64,000 nucleotides of DNA. It comes from Chitinophagaceae bacterium UBA1931 (GTDB lineage Bacteria > Bacteroidota > Bacteroidia > Chitinophagales > Chitinophagaceae). The position numbers were made by a program, and so were the translations under genes. Numbering within the stretch: position 1 is the stretch's first letter; every line of letters begins with the position of its first letter. The stretch lies in contig DDFJ01000001.1 of NCBI GenBank assembly GCA_002337125.1, positions 1,168,208 to 1,232,207 on the forward strand, in the 5' to 3' direction. Below are positions 15,184 through 24,590 of the stretch, one piece after another. The notes under the pieces were generated by a model. That model saw nothing but the letters and a program-made list of their open reading frames with translations, did no database searches and was not told where the DNA came from.

Positions 15184-15744
15184 ATGAAACAATATACTTG
15201 CTTACTGGCATTGCTATGCCTTGCCTTTAGCAGCTGTGCACAATCACAGCAAACCAATAAACCACTCCAGGTGGGCGATACCATTCCCCATATCATCTTA
15301 ACCGATGTGGTCAACTTCCCCGTCTCTCAAATCCAGCTCTCATCCTATAAAGGCAAACTCCTCATTCTCGATTTCTGGGCCACCTGGTGCAATTCCTGTG
15401 TGCACAATTTTCCAAAACTCGATTCTTTACAAACCAGGTTTGCAGAAAAATTGCAGTTTGTACTCATAAATAATCTTATTACCTCCGGTAATACCAATGA
15501 TCAGGTAAAGAGTTTTTTTACAAACCGCACAAACATGGCAAAAGCGGTACGTAACATTCCTGTTTGTACCGATTCTACAATGCGGTTCAAACAACTTTTC
15601 CCGTACAAATTCATTCCGCATTATGTATGGATTGGCCCTTCAGGTAAAATTATTGCTATTACCGGCTCTAAAGATCTTACTGTTACAAATATCCGCAAAG
15701 CAATCCAGGGCAAACCTTTACTTCTCCCGGTAAAAAAAGAATAG
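15184..15744 (+). CDS. TlpA-like thioredoxin-fold lipoprotein
   Basis: A 186-residue protein with a lipoprotein signal peptide ending in the lipobox FSSC (Cys19). A thioredoxin/TlpA domain covers residues 30-175: LLILDFWATWCNSCVHNFPKLDSL carries the redox motif Cys-Asn-Ser-Cys. The later cis-Pro region appears as KFIPHYVWIGPSGKI. It would reduce disulfides or partner a redox process at the outer surface or in the periplasm. It is followed by a SusC/SusD pair on the same strand. TlpA-like proteins next to SusC/SusD are common in this phylum, but their role there is not clear. Confidence 0.92.
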   Translation: MKQYTCLLALLCLAFSSCAQSQQTNKPLQVGDTIPHIILTDVVNFPVSQIQLSSYKGKLLILDFWATWCNSCVHNFPKLDSLQTRFAEKLQFVLINNLITSGNTNDQVKSFFTNRTNMAKAVRNIPVCTDSTMRFKQLFPYKFIPHYVWIGPSGKIIAITGSKDLTVTNIRKAIQGKPLLLPVKKE

Positions 15745-15767
15745 GCCGTCATTCACTCACGCCTGCC

Positions 15768-15872
15768 TTCCCATGAACTATGAACCATGAACTTTCAACC
15801 TTCTTCCATCAACCATGAACCATGAACTATGAACCTTCTTCCATCATCAACCTTCTTCCATCAACCAAAACA
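15768..15872 (+). repeat. Low-complexity repeats (ATGAAC and CCTTCTTCCATCA units)
   Basis: The gap before susC contains ATGAACTATGAACCATGAAC-like runs twice and ACCTTCTTCCATCA three times. The spacing is irregular. It forms the leader of the susC transcript and also supplies false upstream ATG codons. Confidence 0.8.
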
Positions 15873-15881
15873 AATCAAATC

Positions 15882-18800
15882 ATGAGTAAATTATTTCTTC
15901 TTCTCTTCCAGCTCTTGCTGCTTTCTGCCAGTGCACAAAACAGCATCACTGGTACAATCACATCAGGTAATGATAATCTGCCTGTACAGGGTGCAACCAT
16001 TAAATCGCTCCACGCAGGTAACGCTGTTACAAGTAATGCAAAGGGCATATTCACCATCCGTGTTGCCTCCCTGCCCGATACTTTGTACATCACCCACATC
16101 AGCTATCATACACAATCCATCGTTGTTACCAGGGTAAACCAACCGGTAACCTGTAACCTGGAACCTGTAACTAAAGACCTCGAAACCATCACCATCAACA
16201 CCGGTTACCAGAAATTAAAACCAAATGAAACAACAGGTGCTGTAACACAGGTCAATAACAAACTGCTCAATCAACAGGTTGGCACTGATATTTTAAAGCG
16301 GCTTGAAGCTGTAACAAGCGGTTTGTCCTTTACCGAAGGTTATGGCAATGGCAATACGCAAAATAAAACGGCAATCAGTATTCGTGGGCCAGGTACCATC
16401 AATGGCCCGCTCGATCCCCTGATCGTGGTCGATAATTTTATTTATGATGGCGATATACGCAATATAAACCCGAACGATGTAGAAAGTATAACAATTTTGA
16501 AAGATGCAGCAGCAGCTTCTATTTGGGGAGCCAGGGCGGGCAATGGCGTAATTGTGATCACCACCAAAAAGGGCCGGTTTAATCAAAAACTTAAACTGGA
16601 ATTTAATTCAACTGTAATCATTACACAAAAGCCCAACCTCACGGCCTTACCGGAAATGAATATTGCCGGTTATATTGATGTGGAGCAATTCCTTTTTAAC
16701 AAAGGTTATTTCAGCAACACAATTGCACAACAATACAAAGCTATCTCCCCTGCTGTTGAACTCTTTTTAAAACGCAGTAACGGTCAGCTGTCAGCTGCCG
16801 ATTCTGCAACACAGGTAAATGCGTTAAAGAATACCGATAGTAAACAACTCTATAAAAATTATTTTTATCAACAGGCAGTAACGCAGCAATATGCCTTAAA
16901 CCTTCGAGGAGGTGCTGATAATTTAGCTTGGCTTGTTTCAGGCACATACGATCAAAGTATTGATCATCTTTCGGCACAGTACAACAAACTTAATTTCCGT
17001 TTTAGTAATACTTACCGTCCTGTAAAAAAATTGCTCGTCGATCTCTCGGTTTATTATACTGCCGGCAAATCAGTTACAGGTAAACCGGCTTATAATACGG
17101 TTACCAGTGTTAATGGCCGTTATGTTCCATACCTTCAGCTTACATCAGCAAACGGAACGCCGTTGCCCGTAGCAACGCTTTATCGGAATGCTTATACAGA
17201 TACAGCAGGCGGCGGCAAACTGATCAACTGGCAATACATCCCATTAGAAGATTATAAATACAACCGGGGTATAACACATGTTGATGAAATCCTTGCAACT
17301 GCAGGCATATCGTACCAGTTGCTGAAATCACTCCAGCTCGAAGTAAAATACCAGTTTCAGCAGCAACGTACAAATAACGAAGCAACTGCAACCATCCAGA
17401 GCTTTGATACCCGCAATACAATTAACCTGTTTACACAAATCGATCGTTCTGCAGGCACCGTAAAATACATCGTACCTCTTGGCGATATCCTCACGATCAA
17501 CAACAGTTTGCTGCTCAGCCAAAACTTACGGTCGCAATTCAATTTTTCTAAAACATGGCAGCAACATCAGCTAACCGCTATTGCCGGGGCAGAAATCAGA
17601 CAGCTTGCATCCACATCCAACGGTGCAAGATATTACGGTTATAAAAAAGATCCTTTAACCATTTCCAATGTAGATATGGTTAACAGCTACCCTACGTTTA
17701 TTACAGGAAGTACAGCTGTTATTCCCGGCTCTTTTAACTTATCAAACCGCTTAAACCGTTTTGTTTCTTTTTACAGCAATGTGGCTTACAGCTTTAAACA
17801 ACGTTATAGTTTTTCTGCAAGTGCAAGAAAAGATGGTTCAAATATTTTTGGTGTAAACACAAACGATAAATGGAAACCGCTTTGGTCGGCAGGTGCGGGC
17901 TGGCAAATCTCTGCCGAAGAGTTTTATAAATTCAAAGCAATACCTTTTCTGAAACTGAGAACCACCTACGGCTGCAGCGGCAATGTTGATCTTAGCCGTT
18001 CAGCCCTTCCTGTTGCTTATTACGGGGTCGATCGTCTTACAAATTTTCCAACAGCCATCATCAGTACACTCAATAATCCGGAGTTGCGCTGGGAGCAGGC
18101 AGCCCAGTTCAATATCGGTGCTGAGTTTCAAATAAAAAATCAGGTTCTTACCGGCTCTGTTGATTGGTATCAGAAAAAAGGAACCGACCTCTATGGTCAA
18201 ACCCCATATGATTATACAGCATGGGGCCAGCAAAACACACTCATAAAAAATGCAGCTAACATGAAAGGGCATGGGGTTGACGTAATGCTGTCATCACGTA
18301 ATATCAATAAAGTGTTTAAGTGGTCAACTACCTTGCTGTATAATTTCAATACAGCCAAAACCACAAAGTATAACGATAGCAGGGCGCTTACGCTTACTTC
18401 TTTATTAAGCACCGGTCACAATATAACGCCGGTAGTGGGTAAGCCTCTCTACGCAATTGCAGCTTATAAATGGGGTGGGCTCGATGCCGCAGGTAATCCG
18501 CAGGGTTATTTAAATGGTCAGTTAAGTACCAACTATTCAGCCATTTTTTCAGAAGCACTGGCAAAGGGTCTCGATAACAGTAGTATTTACTTCGTTGGTT
18601 CAGCAATTCCAACCTCCTTCGGCTCTTTAATAAACACTTTTATCTGGAAGCAGTTCGAGTTGTCCGTCAATATCAGTTACAAGGCGGGCTACTATTTCGG
18701 AAAACCTGCAATTAACTATTCTGCATTGGTAAACAACGGCACGGGCAACGAAGAATACAGTCAACGTTGGCAAAAACCGGGAGATGAATTGCTCACCAAT

Positions 18801-19082
18801 GTCCCTTCTTTTCAATACCCTGTTAATACAGAGCGGGATAATTTTTATTCCATTGCTGAAATAAATGTTTTGCGGGGCGATCATGTTCGCTTGCGTTACA
18901 TCAACCTCAGCTACAACTGGCAAAACAAAAATAAACCACAACTTCTGCAACTGCAGTTCTATATCAATGCAGCAAACCTGGGTATTCTTTGGAAGGCAAA
19001 TAAGTATGGAATCGATCCCGATTATCCTGCTAGCATTCCTGATCCAAAATCATTCGCAGCAGGTATTAAAGCAAGTTTCTAA
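15882..19082 (+). CDS. SusC/RagA-type TonB-dependent outer-membrane receptor
   Basis: A frame open from 15822, but ATG 15882 is the likely start: MSKLFLLLFQLLLLSASAQ is a clear signal peptide, and the upstream codons come from the repeat. The product is about 1066 residues. It has a carboxypeptidase-regulatory-like domain (ITGTITSGNDNLPVQGATI), a plug domain (VDNFIYDGDIRNINPNDVES, then ITILKDAAAASIWGARAGNG) and a C-terminal beta-barrel ending in Phe. It imports a ligand bound by the SusD partner, using TonB. The plug motif after the regulatory domain (ITINTGYQK) is a variant of the usual VVVTGYG. The substrate is not evident, since no glycosidase is nearby. Confidence 0.95.
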   Translation: MSKLFLLLFQLLLLSASAQNSITGTITSGNDNLPVQGATIKSLHAGNAVTSNAKGIFTIRVASLPDTLYITHISYHTQSIVVTRVNQPVTCNLEPVTKDLETITINTGYQKLKPNETTGAVTQVNNKLLNQQVGTDILKRLEAVTSGLSFTEGYGNGNTQNKTAISIRGPGTINGPLDPLIVVDNFIYDGDIRNINPNDVESITILKDAAAASIWGARAGNGVIVITTKKGRFNQKLKLEFNSTVIITQKPNLTALPEMNIAGYIDVEQFLFNKGYFSNTIAQQYKAISPAVELFLKRSNGQLSAADSATQVNALKNTDSKQLYKNYFYQQAVTQQYALNLRGGADNLAWLVSGTYDQSIDHLSAQYNKLNFRFSNTYRPVKKLLVDLSVYYTAGKSVTGKPAYNTVTSVNGRYVPYLQLTSANGTPLPVATLYRNAYTDTAGGGKLINWQYIPLEDYKYNRGITHVDEILATAGISYQLLKSLQLEVKYQFQQQRTNNEATATIQSFDTRNTINLFTQIDRSAGTVKYIVPLGDILTINNSLLLSQNLRSQFNFSKTWQQHQLTAIAGAEIRQLASTSNGARYYGYKKDPLTISNVDMVNSYPTFITGSTAVIPGSFNLSNRLNRFVSFYSNVAYSFKQRYSFSASARKDGSNIFGVNTNDKWKPLWSAGAGWQISAEEFYKFKAIPFLKLRTTYGCSGNVDLSRSALPVAYYGVDRLTNFPTAIISTLNNPELRWEQAAQFNIGAEFQIKNQVLTGSVDWYQKKGTDLYGQTPYDYTAWGQQNTLIKNAANMKGHGVDVMLSSRNINKVFKWSTTLLYNFNTAKTTKYNDSRALTLTSLLSTGHNITPVVGKPLYAIAAYKWGGLDAAGNPQGYLNGQLSTNYSAIFSEALAKGLDNSSIYFVGSAIPTSFGSLINTFIWKQFELSVNISYKAGYYFGKPAINYSALVNNGTGNEEYSQRWQKPGDELLTNVPSFQYPVNTERDNFYSIAEINVLRGDHVRLRYINLSYNWQNKNKPQLLQLQFYINAANLGILWKANKYGIDPDYPASIPDPKSFAAGIKASF

Positions 19083-19100
19083 TCTTTAAAAAGTCAAATC

Positions 19101-20483
19101 ATGTATAGCTCACTTCATACAATACGAATCTTCTTGGTGATGTTTTTTGCACTATGCATCTTTACCGGTTGTAAAAAGTTTCTTGATTTAAAAACAGATA
19201 CTGCTGTAGTTGTTCCCGAGTCCCTATCCGATTTACAGGCATTGCTCGATAATTCAACGAAAATGAACCTGCAACGAACACCTAATTACAGCGAATCATC
19301 CTGTGATGATTATTTCCTGCCTGAGGCAACCTATAACGGCTTTGATGACGAACGCCAGCGCATCTATCGCTGGCAACCCGTGCCCTATAACTTTCAAAAC
19401 GATTGGTCTGTTGCGTATGAACCGGTTTATATTGCAAACTTCTGTCTGGAACAGCTTAATAAAATCACTTACAGCAATTCCACACTTAGCCAATGGAACA
19501 ATATCAAAGGTTCAGCCTTATTTTACAGAAGCTATTATTTTCTCGGCCTTACATGGTCGCATGCAAAAGCATATGATAAAGATTCTTCGTTTCTTCATCC
19601 CGGTATCGTTTTGCGTCTTTCGTCCGATTTTAACCTTCCTTCGGTTAGGGCAACGGTGCAGGATTGTTATGATCGTATAATTATTGATACAAAAGAGGCT
19701 GCAAATTATCTTCCGGGGCTTCCGGCTCATGCAATGCGGCCATCAAAAGCAGCTGCATACGGCTTACTTGCCCGGGCCTACTTATCGATGCGGCTTTACG
19801 ATAGTGCATTTAAATACGCAGATCTTTGCTTGCAGATAAAAAACAGTTTAATCGATTACAATGCCGATTCTGATTTAAATAGTAGCGTCAATGCTTCTAC
19901 ACCGTTTAAAAGGTTCAATAAAGAAACAATTTTCTATTCCGAAATGAGCAGTACATACACGACTCAATCCATATCAAGAGCCCGTGTTGATACCATTTTA
20001 TTTTCCTCTTATAATGAGAACGATCTGCGCAAAAAAGCATTTTACCGCCTGGTTTCTCCCTATTATCAGTTTAAAGGAAGTTATACAGGCAACAACAATC
20101 AGTACTTTACAGGTATAACAACTGCAGAAATGTTTCTGGTCAGGGCTGAATGTTATGCAAGACAGTTAAATACAACCCCTGCCCTTGCCGATTTAAATTC
20201 CCTTATGCAAAAAAGGTGGTCCGCTTCAGTACCATACACCGCTTTTACGGCTAATACTCCAGCCGATGCTTTACAAAAAATTTTAACCGAAAGAAGAAAG
20301 GAACTATACATGCGGGGGTTAAGATGGATAGATATCAAACGCTTAAATAAAGAAAATGCCAACATTATCTTACAACGGAAAATAGGAAGTAATTACTATA
20401 CATTATATCCCAACACTGGCTTTTATGCTTTGCCCTTGCCTGCTGATATTGTTCAGCTTACAGGTATTCCTCAAAACAATTAA
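19101..20483 (+). CDS. SusD/RagB-family surface lipoprotein
   Basis: A 460-residue lipoprotein: signal peptide and lipobox FTGC (Cys24), then a SusD fold with TPR-like helices (NIKGSALFYRSYYFLGLTWSHAKAY, KAAAYGLLARAYLSMRLYDSAF) and the family end ILTERRKELYMRGLRWIDIKRLN. It starts 18 bases after susC and would cap that receptor and bind its ligand. At 460 residues it is shorter than the polysaccharide-type SusD at 51303 (530). It is followed by a strong terminator. Confidence 0.94.
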   Translation: MYSSLHTIRIFLVMFFALCIFTGCKKFLDLKTDTAVVVPESLSDLQALLDNSTKMNLQRTPNYSESSCDDYFLPEATYNGFDDERQRIYRWQPVPYNFQNDWSVAYEPVYIANFCLEQLNKITYSNSTLSQWNNIKGSALFYRSYYFLGLTWSHAKAYDKDSSFLHPGIVLRLSSDFNLPSVRATVQDCYDRIIIDTKEAANYLPGLPAHAMRPSKAAAYGLLARAYLSMRLYDSAFKYADLCLQIKNSLIDYNADSDLNSSVNASTPFKRFNKETIFYSEMSSTYTTQSISRARVDTILFSSYNENDLRKKAFYRLVSPYYQFKGSYTGNNNQYFTGITTAEMFLVRAECYARQLNTTPALADLNSLMQKRWSASVPYTAFTANTPADALQKILTERRKELYMRGLRWIDIKRLNKENANIILQRKIGSNYYTLYPNTGFYALPLPADIVQLTGIPQNN

Positions 20484-20491
20484 CAACAAAA

Positions 20492-20520
20492 AAAGCCTGC
20501 TGTCACGCAGGCTTTTTTTT
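20492..20520. terminator. Bidirectional terminator between susD and a convergent gene
   Basis: AAAGCCTGC (20492-20500) pairs with GCAGGCTTT (20507-20515) around a 6-base loop. T runs lie on one side and A runs on the other, so it ends transcripts from both strands. Confidence 0.93.
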
Positions 20521-20529
20521 AATCTCCTG

Positions 20530-20904
20530 TTAATCTTCCTGGTTCGAATACTGGCTGCTTGTACCGGTAATGGCTGTAACATGTGCAGTTGATCCGCTTA
20601 AAGTGGCAGATATCGCCACGTTCCTTAATTCCGTTGGTGTGGTTGTATTATCAACATTTGCACCTATTACTTCCACACGGCAGGCTTTCTGATCCTGGTC
20701 GCCGCAAAGCTCAAGGTTCTTTCCTTTGTATTTCCAGTATGTGTTGCTTTCGTTTTCAACGTTGGCAACAGAATACCCTCCGCTTTGCGTTCCATCAAAT
20801 TCAAACACATACATATCAACCTGTGCTTTCTTTTCCATCTTTGTAAAAGAAAACAGTCCAATTGCCAGCACTACAGCTGCAATGCTTAAAAAATTTCTTT
20901 TCAT
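20530..20904 (-). CDS. Small secreted protein, DUF6520-like
   Basis: A 124-residue secreted protein. The signal peptide is MKRNFLSIAAVVLAIGLFSF. The mature part is beta-rich with two Cys (ELCGDQDQKACRVEV) and a Ser/Thr-rich end. Short exported proteins of this kind, with the Cys-x7-Cys pattern and a MauE-like neighbour, are common in Bacteroidota and resemble the DUF6520 group; that family name is from memory and not checked. It is followed by the shared terminator. Together with the membrane protein upstream (20972-21424) it may form a redox or export pair. Confidence 0.75.
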   Translation of the reverse strand: MKRNFLSIAAVVLAIGLFSFTKMEKKAQVDMYVFEFDGTQSGGYSVANVENESNTYWKYKGKNLELCGDQDQKACRVEVIGANVDNTTTPTELRNVAISATLSGSTAHVTAITGTSSQYSNQED

Positions 20905-20971
20905 AACATAATTGTTTAAAAATGATCAATAAAAATGTTCGCTTCCCTGCAGTAAACCTTATTAGCTTTTA

Positions 20972-21424
20972 TTAACGGGCCACCTTATTCTTTGTACTTT
21001 TTATTAGTGCCGTTATAAGTAACCCTGTAAGTACAAGGTTAAATACAAAATGCTCCTTCCATGTCATCTGTTCAATGATACCCCCGCACTGGCAGGGTAG
21101 CTTCTCTGCAAACCACAGCATCCAGCCAATGTAAATCGTAAACAGGCTCATAAATCCAAGTGCTGCATATAACCCATACCTCCTTGTTACAGGAAATATC
21201 AATAATACAGCCACAACAAGTTCACCAGCAGGTATAACATAACCAACAACACCCGCAACAGGCCTTAGTACAGCATTGCTGTGAAGTACATCCCTGAAAC
21301 GTTCGCTGTTATCCAGTTTGCTTACACCGGTATAAACAAACAGGAAAACAAACAGGGCACAAATTAGTTCCGTTAAAAAATGTCTTCGTTTCAAATTACA
21401 ATCACTGTTTAAACTGTTGGTCAT
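20972..21424 (-). CDS. MauE/DoxX-like membrane protein
   Basis: A 150-residue membrane protein with four hydrophobic segments (LICALFVFLFVYTGVSKL, VAGVVGYVIPAGELVVAVLL, YGLYAALGFMSLFTIYIGW, VFNLVLTGLLITALI). The motif PCQCGGIIEQMTWKEHFVFN, with a Cys-x-Cys pair, is typical of the MauE family, which takes part in disulfide or cofactor maturation. It probably works with the secreted two-Cys protein downstream and perhaps with the TlpA-like protein at 15184. The 67-base gap to the next gene and the same strand suggest one operon. Confidence 0.88.
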   Translation of the reverse strand: MTNSLNSDCNLKRRHFLTELICALFVFLFVYTGVSKLDNSERFRDVLHSNAVLRPVAGVVGYVIPAGELVVAVLLIFPVTRRYGLYAALGFMSLFTIYIGWMLWFAEKLPCQCGGIIEQMTWKEHFVFNLVLTGLLITALIKSTKNKVAR

Positions 21425-21518
21425 TGTTAATTACAGTGTAAAGCTCTTTTATAAATAGCAGGATAGTTAGCACACAATGGTAAAGATCAATCGTTTTATC
21501 AGGGAGTATTTAATGCAA

Positions 21519-22505
21519 TCAGTTTCGGTCATGCCCCGGCGTTATACCATACCTTGCTTTGTATTTCTTAATAAAATGAGATACATCTGTAAAACCGGTT
21601 TCAATGGCAATATCAAGTACAGTTTTATGGGTATTGTACAATAAACTCTTTGCATATTCAAGCCGTTCTTCCAGTATAAATTGAGGGATGCTTTTGCCGG
21701 TCAGCAATAAAAATGCTTTTGCCAATGGCTTTATACTAAGGTGAAACTGTTTTCCAAAATCATCAAGCTTGCCTATTTCAGGGTCTGTAAAATGTGCTTC
21801 AATATATTTTCGCAAAGCCATTGCCTTTTCCTGCGTGCTGGCTGGCACATAGAAAACAACATTCATTTTTTTCAGGGAAGCAATATATGCTGTAACTAAA
21901 TCCAGTATATAGTTGCGTATGGCAACATCAGGTACTTGTAATTTCTGCACAAATTTTTCTGTTCGTTTCAACCGGCTCCATACATCATTTGCAAAAACAC
22001 TGGCAGGCAAAGCAAAACTCTCTTCACTTTTTTTTGATGCATTCATGAGCAATTCATCCAGTCCCGCCTGTTCATTTCGTAGTTCAAACAAATGTCTTAA
22101 TGGAGGCAACGCCACAAGTTGAAGATATTCTTCCCCTTCTTGTAAAATAAGATGATGTGTACCTGCAGCAAGGTAAATAAGAAAACAACTTTTCACATCC
22201 CCGCTTACCTGCATTTCATTGGTAAGTTCAAGTACAACGGTTCCCTTCAGAAATAAAAAAAACAACACAACCGGCTCCCGTACTACCAGCTTCGCTGTTT
22301 GCTTCTGTTCTGCATAATACCACCACAATTCAAAACGGTAATCACTCCCCTGGTTTAATTGCTTCAGGCCTTTCCCTTCCTTCCCTTCTGTATAAACAGG
22401 ATAAGTAAAACTCAGACTGTATTTATGAACAACAGCACTGTCCACTTTTTTCAGGTGCGTTGTCTCCTCATCCCATAAAAACAAAAGTTCAAAAGATGGT
22501 TCCAT
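21519..22505 (-). CDS. AraC-family transcriptional regulator
   Basis: A 328-residue regulator. The N-terminal 200 residues are an unrecognised sensor, probably cupin-like (VVLELTNEMQVSGDVKSCFLIYLAAGTHHLI). The C-terminal 110 residues are the HTH pair: IGKLDDFGKQFHLSIKPLAKAFLLLTG and TVLDIAIETGFTDVSHFIKKYKARYGITPG. It is on the same strand as the MauE-like gene, 95 bases upstream of it, and likely regulates that pair or itself. An isolated regulator with a similar layout is common next to such loci. Confidence 0.9.
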   Translation of the reverse strand: MEPSFELLFLWDEETTHLKKVDSAVVHKYSLSFTYPVYTEGKEGKGLKQLNQGSDYRFELWWYYAEQKQTAKLVVREPVVLFFLFLKGTVVLELTNEMQVSGDVKSCFLIYLAAGTHHLILQEGEEYLQLVALPPLRHLFELRNEQAGLDELLMNASKKSEESFALPASVFANDVWSRLKRTEKFVQKLQVPDVAIRNYILDLVTAYIASLKKMNVVFYVPASTQEKAMALRKYIEAHFTDPEIGKLDDFGKQFHLSIKPLAKAFLLLTGKSIPQFILEERLEYAKSLLYNTHKTVLDIAIETGFTDVSHFIKKYKARYGITPGHDRN

Positions 22506-22866
22506 TTACTTGTTATTTCACTTACGCTTTTACTTGGTAAATCAATACATCAGGTAGCTCAAGCTTCCATCAGTATTAGCGTTCGAAATTAATCCAACAA
22601 CTATACCGCCTCAGCATTCAAAAATTCATTTCACATATACAATACGGCATTTCACGTAAAAGTTGTTTGATGAACGTAAAAAATTGTCAATTTTTGTTTC
22701 AGCAAATCGTTTAATAAAGTACTTGCACAACAGATAAACACTTTATACACTCGCAAAGGCATTACAGCAAAACACAATCAGCCGGAAAATACATACGCAG
22801 GTACAGTTTTAAAACGCAGTTAGCCTTAATACCTCTCACCAATCAATCCTGTAATAAATCACACAC
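22506..22866. other. Divergent promoter region, no gene
   Basis: 360 AT-rich bases between the AraC gene (minus) and the small gene at 22867 (plus). It must carry both promoters. I saw no open frame and no clear repeat. Confidence 0.6.
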
Positions 22867-23079
22867 ATGAAACCATCCAGCCGCTTACCTCAACGGGTAG
22901 TACTCTACCCTAAAGACATTGAAAACATCACCGGCCGTCGTGGCCGCACAGCCCGCCGCCTTCTCAAAAAAATCCGTGATGCGTTGGGGAAATCAAAAAA
23001 CGAATTCGTCACTATCCAGGAGTTTTGCTACTTCACAGGCATTGAAGAAGAACTGGTGCGTGACTTTTTAAATGCTTAA
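22867..23079 (+). CDS. Small basic protein, probable DNA-binding
   Basis: A 70-residue basic protein: LYPKDIENITGRRGRTARRLLKKIRDALGK and then FVTIQEFCYFTGIEEELVRDFL. The first part looks like a helix-turn-helix with many Arg and Lys, and the second like a short helical cap. Small proteins with this layout are frequent in Bacteroidota genomes, but I know of no proven function. It is followed 90 bases later by another short gene on the same strand. Confidence 0.75.
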   Translation: MKPSSRLPQRVVLYPKDIENITGRRGRTARRLLKKIRDALGKSKNEFVTIQEFCYFTGIEEELVRDFLNA

Positions 23080-23168
23080 CAAACAAACTCAACCTCTTCA
23101 TCCTTCAACAGCGCCAACCTTAAACATTAAACTTTAAATATTAAACCTTAAACCTGAAACATCTTCTT
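23080..23168 (+). repeat. Low-complexity spacer with TTAAACNTTAAAC units
   Basis: The gap between two short genes contains TTAAACATTAAACTTTAAAT and TTAAACCTTAAACC, irregular A/T/C-only repeats similar in style to the repeats at 15768-15872. No gene or hairpin is seen. Confidence 0.6.
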
Positions 23169-23654
23169 ATGCAATTCACTCCAATCCCCATTCACACACT
23201 CCGGCATTTCAATCCTGCACTCATTGAAGAATATCTCACAATGCAGCAAAGCAACAGCTTCGAAATATCCATTGATATCACTTACGAGTTCGATGATCTC
23301 AGCCGTTACTTTAGCATTGAATATGCCTATGTACATGCTACTTATGCAGGCCAGCTGCTTTACTCCTGTGCCGCTTCATTTGCATACACCGTTCCGTGGC
23401 CTTATCATAAACATCCTTTTCAGTTCAGGGTTACCGTTACCGATCTGTCTGCATTAGCCGCAGCACTTTACAGCATTGTACAGGGTTATTTTGATGACGA
23501 TGAAGAAATGCTGGAGTATAGTCTGAAAGCAGCAGAGTTTTATATTGAAGCCCTGGAAAATATAGAAGAATGTAAACTACTCGGCCTCTTCCAGGTAGCA
23601 ATGGAATACAGCAACAAATTCCATGAAGGCGATAATGAAGATTTATTTTCGTAA
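23169..23654 (+). CDS. Unrecognised acidic protein
   Basis: A 161-residue acidic protein without signal peptide. It starts MQFTPIPIHTLRHFNPALIE, has an acidic, aromatic middle (DITYEFDDLSRYFSIEYAY) and several acidic clusters near the end (YFDDDEEMLEYSLKAAEFY). I recognise no family. It may be cotranscribed with the small basic protein just upstream, in which case an acidic and a basic partner could bind each other; this is only a guess. Confidence 0.65.
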   Translation: MQFTPIPIHTLRHFNPALIEEYLTMQQSNSFEISIDITYEFDDLSRYFSIEYAYVHATYAGQLLYSCAASFAYTVPWPYHKHPFQFRVTVTDLSALAAALYSIVQGYFDDDEEMLEYSLKAAEFYIEALENIEECKLLGLFQVAMEYSNKFHEGDNEDLFS

Positions 23655-23812
23655 AGCAAACCCTGAAGGTTTCCAAAAACCTTCAGGTGTTTTGTCCACC
23701 AGTAACACTTCAGCCCGGATCAAAGCTGCCCCTGGCATTCAGCCTTCAGCGTTTAGCTTTAAGCGTTAAGCCTTTCATCAATCATGAAATCTGTTACAGG
23801 TAAAAAGGGCAA

Positions 23813-24112
23813 TCACTGTAGATTTTTAGGTTTAGTTTCTGCTTGCTCTTCATCTGCCCTGAAACCACCATTTGAAAGTAGAGCATGAACATCGTTCTTT
23901 ACAACAAATGTTACCTTGTTTGTAGCAGGTATATAATCACTGATTATTCCCGCTAGTTCAAATTGTTCCAGTATAACACGTATATATTTGGAAGTTATTC
24001 CTGTCGTTTTAACAATCTCGTTCATGCCAATTGAAACAGCAACTCCATGTGGCTGGTTGCCAATAAATTTCAAAACCTCATCTTTCATATTTGGAGTAAC
24101 CAATCGTCCCAT
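23813..24112 (-). CDS. Small winged-helix protein
   Basis: A 99-residue protein whose residues 10-75 follow the winged-helix plan: MKDEVLKFIGNQPHGVAVSI, MNEIVKTTGITSKYIRVILE and QFELAGIISDYIPATNKVTF. The tail is charged and disordered. Likely a transcription regulator or an antitoxin-like DNA-binding protein. There is no same-strand partner nearby. No operator was identified. Confidence 0.7.
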   Translation of the reverse strand: MGRLVTPNMKDEVLKFIGNQPHGVAVSIGMNEIVKTTGITSKYIRVILEQFELAGIISDYIPATNKVTFVVKNDVHALLSNGGFRADEEQAETKPKNLQ

Positions 24113-24289
24113 TTGTCAAATATGGATTTTTTTTCAAACAAAACTTTAATTCTTAGCAAAATTAACTTTCAGTTCAGCAGCTCTTCAGCTTAATCAAAAC
24201 TACATCTTGCAGTAAGCTTTAAGCATTCAGCATGCTGCCTTTCCTCAACCTGCTGCACATAATATCCCAAATAGAATTACAACTGCTTT

Positions 24290-24450
24290 TCATTATAGTA
24301 ATATAACAGCTTTATCAAAGCTGCTTCCGATTTCGGGCTGTCCTTCAAAATCGGGGGCCTTTTTGTTACTCCTGAGATTGTCGAAGGATTGGCCACTTGT
24401 CCCGCCATGGCGGGAAACAAAAACTGACAAATAACCCTTTGTGCCCCGCA
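24290..24450 (-). repeat. Copy of an intergenic repeat also present at 34.4-34.8 kb
   Basis: Shared pieces include GGGGGCCTTTTTGTTACT (a G longer in the other copies), ACAAATAACCC, TTTGTGCC and the terminator that follows. The copies also share a variable GC-rich hairpin insert (here CCCGCCATGGCGGG). It lies between the winged-helix gene and the ATPase operon end. Confidence 0.75.
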
Positions 24451-24451
24451 C

Positions 24452-24482
24452 AAAAAAAAGCCCCGACACAATCGTCGGGGCT
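24452..24482 (-). terminator. Terminator of the metal-efflux operon
   Basis: AGCCCCGAC (24459-24467) pairs with GTCGGGGCT (24474-24482); an A run on the plus strand gives the U tract on the minus strand. It is identical to the hairpin at 34785-34816. It lies 108 bases after the ATPase stop. Confidence 0.9.
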
Positions 24483-24590
24483 TCCAGGTTTCATCACTAA
24501 CAGTACTGTATACTTGCCCACAGTTAAATCCTTTACCAGTAACTTTCAGTTTATTTTTTGAAAACCATATTAAAAAAACATTTTGTTTTT

